NCBI GenBank assembly: GCA_044841755.1
Contig: JAXOFM010000002.1
Span: 434,001 to 498,000, forward strand
From: CAZAPO01 sp044841755
GTDB taxonomy: Bacteria > Bacteroidota > Bacteroidia > Flavobacteriales > Flavobacteriaceae
Length of the DNA stretch: 64,000 nucleotides
Direction of reading: 5' to 3'
Part shown: positions 62,166 to 64,000 of the stretch, one piece after another
How positions within the stretch are numbered: the stretch's first letter is position 1
Layout: every line of letters begins with the position of its first letter
Notes under the pieces: model-generated
What the model was told of the DNA's origin: nothing
The model's input: the letters and a program-made list of their open reading frames with translations, nothing else
Database searches by the model: none
Translations under genes and position numbers: made by a program

Positions 62166-62693
62166 ATGATAATTATTCTATATGTACTAGTTGCAATTGT
62201 ATTGTTGATTGTAGTGCTAGGGTTGATCGCACCTAACGATTATGAAGTAAGACGAAGTATTATAATCAACCACCCAATAGCCGAAACCTTTACTTATCTG
62301 CGGCATATCAAAAACCAAAATGAATGGTCTCCTTGGAAAAAGAAAGATCCTAATATGGAACAATCTTTTGAAGGAACTGATGGTGAAATAGGTTTTGTTT
62401 CGAAATGGAAAGGGAATAAACATGTTGGTGAAGGTGAGCAGGAGATTATTTCGATTGTTGAGAATGAAACTATTGACACCGAGCTTCGCTTTTTTAAACC
62501 GTGGAAATCAAGATCTATTGGACATTTGCTGGTTGATGAGGTAGACCCTGAACATACCTTGGTTACTTGGGGATTTACTGGAAGAAACCCATTTCCAATG
62601 AATGCTATGTCGCTATTCATGAACTTTGAAAAGGCGATTGGAAAGGACTTTGAAGACGGTTTGGAAAGCCTAAAAAAAATACTCGAAAAGTAG
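62166..62693 (+). CDS. membrane-anchored SRPBCC-family protein
   Basis: This 175-residue protein has an N-terminal membrane helix (IIILYVLVAIVLLIVVLGLIA) followed by a START/SRPBCC-type helix-grip domain: VRRSIIINHPIAETFTYL, KNQNEWSPWKKKDPNM and HTLVTWGFTG. The fold binds hydrophobic ligands or serves in catalysis in polyketide-cyclase relatives; the ligand is unknown. It is one base apart from the VOC gene, so the two form a unit. Confidence 0.85.
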   Translation: MIIILYVLVAIVLLIVVLGLIAPNDYEVRRSIIINHPIAETFTYLRHIKNQNEWSPWKKKDPNMEQSFEGTDGEIGFVSKWKGNKHVGEGEQEIISIVENETIDTELRFFKPWKSRSIGHLLVDEVDPEHTLVTWGFTGRNPFPMNAMSLFMNFEKAIGKDFEDGLESLKKILEK

Positions 62694-62694
62694 T

Positions 62695-63069
62695 ATGGAG
62701 CAAAATATGGTAGTTTGGTTTGAGATTCCTGTTTCAGACATGGATCGCGCCAAACAGTTTTATGAAGATGTGTTTCAACTTGAAATTAAGATTGTTGATT
62801 TTGGTGGACTTTTAATGGGTTGGTTCCCAGATAGAGGAGAGGCTCATGGAGCTAATGGCACCTTAATTAAACAAGAAAGCTATATTCCAAGCAAAGAAGG
62901 AGCTTTAGTGTATTTTGGGTCTGAAGATGTTCAAAACGAAATAAATAGAGTAGAAGCAGCAGGCGGAAGTATTTACCAACCTAAAACGCAAATTTCACCA
63001 GAACATGGCTATATGGCTATTTTTATAGATACTGAAGGAAATAGGGTTGCACTACACTCAAGGAGTTAA
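62695..63069 (+). CDS. VOC-family (glyoxalase-fold) protein
   Basis: This 124-residue protein has the beta-alpha-beta-beta-beta pattern of the vicinal-oxygen-chelate fold, in the order VVWFEIPVSDMDRAKQFYEDVFQ, then GALVYFGSEDVQNEINRVEAAGGSIYQPK and ISPEHGYMAIFIDTEGNRVALHS. It resembles glyoxalase/bleomycin-resistance proteins; the ligand is unknown. Its end overlaps the convergent CarboxypepD-type gene by 12 bases. Confidence 0.87.
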   Translation: MEQNMVVWFEIPVSDMDRAKQFYEDVFQLEIKIVDFGGLLMGWFPDRGEAHGANGTLIKQESYIPSKEGALVYFGSEDVQNEINRVEAAGGSIYQPKTQISPEHGYMAIFIDTEGNRVALHSRS

Positions 63070-63834
63070 TCGCTTCTGACTTTTACTAAGTACTTTATAC
63101 TCTTCGTAGCATTCACTAATGGCATCAAGTATTTGAAGATCGTTAGCAGTTGCAATAAATTCTCTTGAATAATTACATTCTCTGACCAAAAGATCAAGAT
63201 CCACCTTTTCTACACCTAAAAGCGCTGTTAGCATTTCACGGTCAAAACGAGAGGCAAGAATGTTTCTAATCTCATCATCTTTCTTCATTTGGCGGAGTTT
63301 ACGCATTTCACGTGGTCTTTTACCGAAAATATTGTGCAAGAAATCTGCAGGATTAAAAATAGCACCAAGCACCTTTGTTACCATACTTGGTCGTCTTGTG
63401 CCTTCATACCCAGTTGTAGGTAATCCAGAAATACTATATCTGGTATCGTTTCTAACAGGAACCTGTTTAATATCTACCTCTAGGTAACCTGTTAAGCGAA
63501 GTTGATTTACAACTACTTCTTCTAAGGCCAAGGCTAGCTCTGTCATTTCAATATTGGTAGAAGAACCAAATTGAATCCAGTCGTTAGTTACTCTTACTTT
63601 AATTGATTTATATCCTAAATACGAAAGATGTAAAGTATCGTTGGCTTCAGCAGTTATTTCAAACTCTCCTTGCGAATTTGATGAAGTTCCTATTACCTTG
63701 TTAAGGTTTACAATGTTGACGCTCTCTAATGGAGTTCCATCAGCAGCACGAATGACAGTACCTTTAACTGAATTTTGGGCAAAAACAGTTACAGACACCA
63801 AAAACATACAAAGAAGTAGGAAAATCTTATTCAT
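63058..63834 (-). CDS. secreted protein with carboxypeptidase-like regulatory domain
   Basis: This 258-residue exported protein has a signal peptide (ending TVFAQ) and an N-terminal CarboxypepD_reg-like beta-sandwich (residues about 22-110: SVKGTVIRAADGTPLESVNIVNL, SNSQGEFEI, LHLSYLGYKSIKV). The C-terminal half is helical and charged, with no named domain. Such domains are fused to TonB receptors in this phylum, but here no receptor follows. The function is unknown. Confidence 0.82.
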   Translation of the reverse strand: MNKIFLLLCMFLVSVTVFAQNSVKGTVIRAADGTPLESVNIVNLNKVIGTSSNSQGEFEITAEANDTLHLSYLGYKSIKVRVTNDWIQFGSSTNIEMTELALALEEVVVNQLRLTGYLEVDIKQVPVRNDTRYSISGLPTTGYEGTRRPSMVTKVLGAIFNPADFLHNIFGKRPREMRKLRQMKKDDEIRNILASRFDREMLTALLGVEKVDLDLLVRECNYSREFIATANDLQILDAISECYEEYKVLSKSQKRLTP

Positions 63835-63920
63835 GCAATTTGTTTAAAGTATAAAAGTACTAAACTAAACGTTAACTAAACTGATACCTTATAAATTTGA
63901 CTAATTTTTAACACCAAGGT

Positions 63921-64000
63921 TTATTTTCGTCTATTTCTGCGTGGTCGTGAACTTCCTACATTACCTTTTTTCGAACCTTTGAAGTCAGATCTTCTTCCAC
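63921..64000 (-). CDS. C-terminal end of a basic Gly/Arg-rich protein, incomplete
   Basis: Only the last 25 residues are visible, read leftward to a TAA at 63923-63921: GRRSDFKGSKKGNVGSSRP then RRNRRK. This very basic RG-rich tail is typical of DEAD-box RNA helicases (RhlE-like) and of some pseudouridine synthases in Bacteroidota. The domain lies beyond the window, so the product cannot be named. Confidence 0.55.
   Translation of the reverse strand, partial: GRRSDFKGSKKGNVGSSRPRRNRRK

Noticed and set aside
1..64000. CRISPR array, transposase, integrase or prophage
   Set aside because: No regularly spaced repeats, no recognisable mobile-element protein and no rRNA or tRNA were found on either strand.

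Overview
The window is a 64 kb piece of chromosome from a low-GC member of the Bacteroidota, most probably a marine Flavobacteriaceae. The evidence is type IX secretion (T9SS) sorting domains of both type A and type B on secreted proteins, promoters of the Bacteroidota form TTTG-N19-TAnnTTTG, DUF4252 and DUF4199 proteins, an ECF sigma/anti-sigma/DUF4252 operon, a type B ribosomal protein L31, and a carbamoyl-phosphate synthase large chain that ends before the usual allosteric domain. Gene density is high, most operons end in a clear hairpin terminator, and I see no transposase, integrase, prophage gene, CRISPR array, rRNA or tRNA. Both edges cut a minus-strand gene.

Layout. 1-2.9 kb: two small secreted proteins and an acyl-CoA ligase. 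3.0-7.6 kb: an anaerobic module with pyruvate formate-lyase (pflB), its activase (pflA) and an OFA-family major facilitator that may export formate or another monocarboxylate. A perfect FNR-like inverted repeat is centred near -42 of the predicted pflB promoter. 7.6-16.3 kb: a GNAT acetyltransferase, the 1221-residue purL, a fructosamine kinase, a T9SS-secreted endonuclease I, an RsmB-like rRNA methyltransferase and an Asp-box lipoprotein. 16.3-18.1 kb: an ECF sigma, anti-sigma and Spy/CpxP-like envelope-stress operon, followed by a gene-free stretch that may encode a small RNA. 18.2-23.3 kb: an MsbA-like ABC exporter, phosphoglucomutase, a polyisoprenyl-phosphate glycosyltransferase and a DUF4199 protein. 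23.4-32.4 kb: rpmE, a GlmU-like protein, mtaB, a lytic transglycosylase, rpmH (52 codons) and carB.

32.5-35.5 kb: two neighbouring secreted proteins with almost the same T9SS tail, one of them a blue-copper protein, then rmuC. 37.4-42.6 kb: a complete vitamin B12 acquisition locus, with an ABC importer transcribed divergently from a cobalamin riboswitch and a TonB-dependent receptor. 42.6-48.7 kb: an S41 protease, a second ECF sigma operon with two DUF4252 proteins, and purB. 48.8-54.2 kb: a haem-binding protein, a glycosyltransferase, a flavoprotein with the substrate-binding triad of iodotyrosine deiodinase, a cupin lipoprotein, an esterase, and msrA/msrB. 54.4-64 kb: a very large C-type-lectin T9SS type B protein with a TTG start, a serine hydrolase preceded by 11-bp repeats, an XRE-type membrane regulator, a creatininase-family protein, a sirtuin, TrmH and small enzymes.

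The items most worth a second look are the pflA reading frame with no ATG, GTG or TTG start; the FNR-like site at pflB; the candidate small RNA at 18.07-18.15 kb whose two hairpins both expose CCCCAAA; the deiodinase-like flavoprotein; the 11-bp tandem operator-like repeats at 59.24-59.27 kb; and a short dispersed repeat at 52.9 and 59.9 kb that keeps pairing potential despite a base change. Most of the window is ordinary core genome, and I did not find a convincing new multi-gene system.
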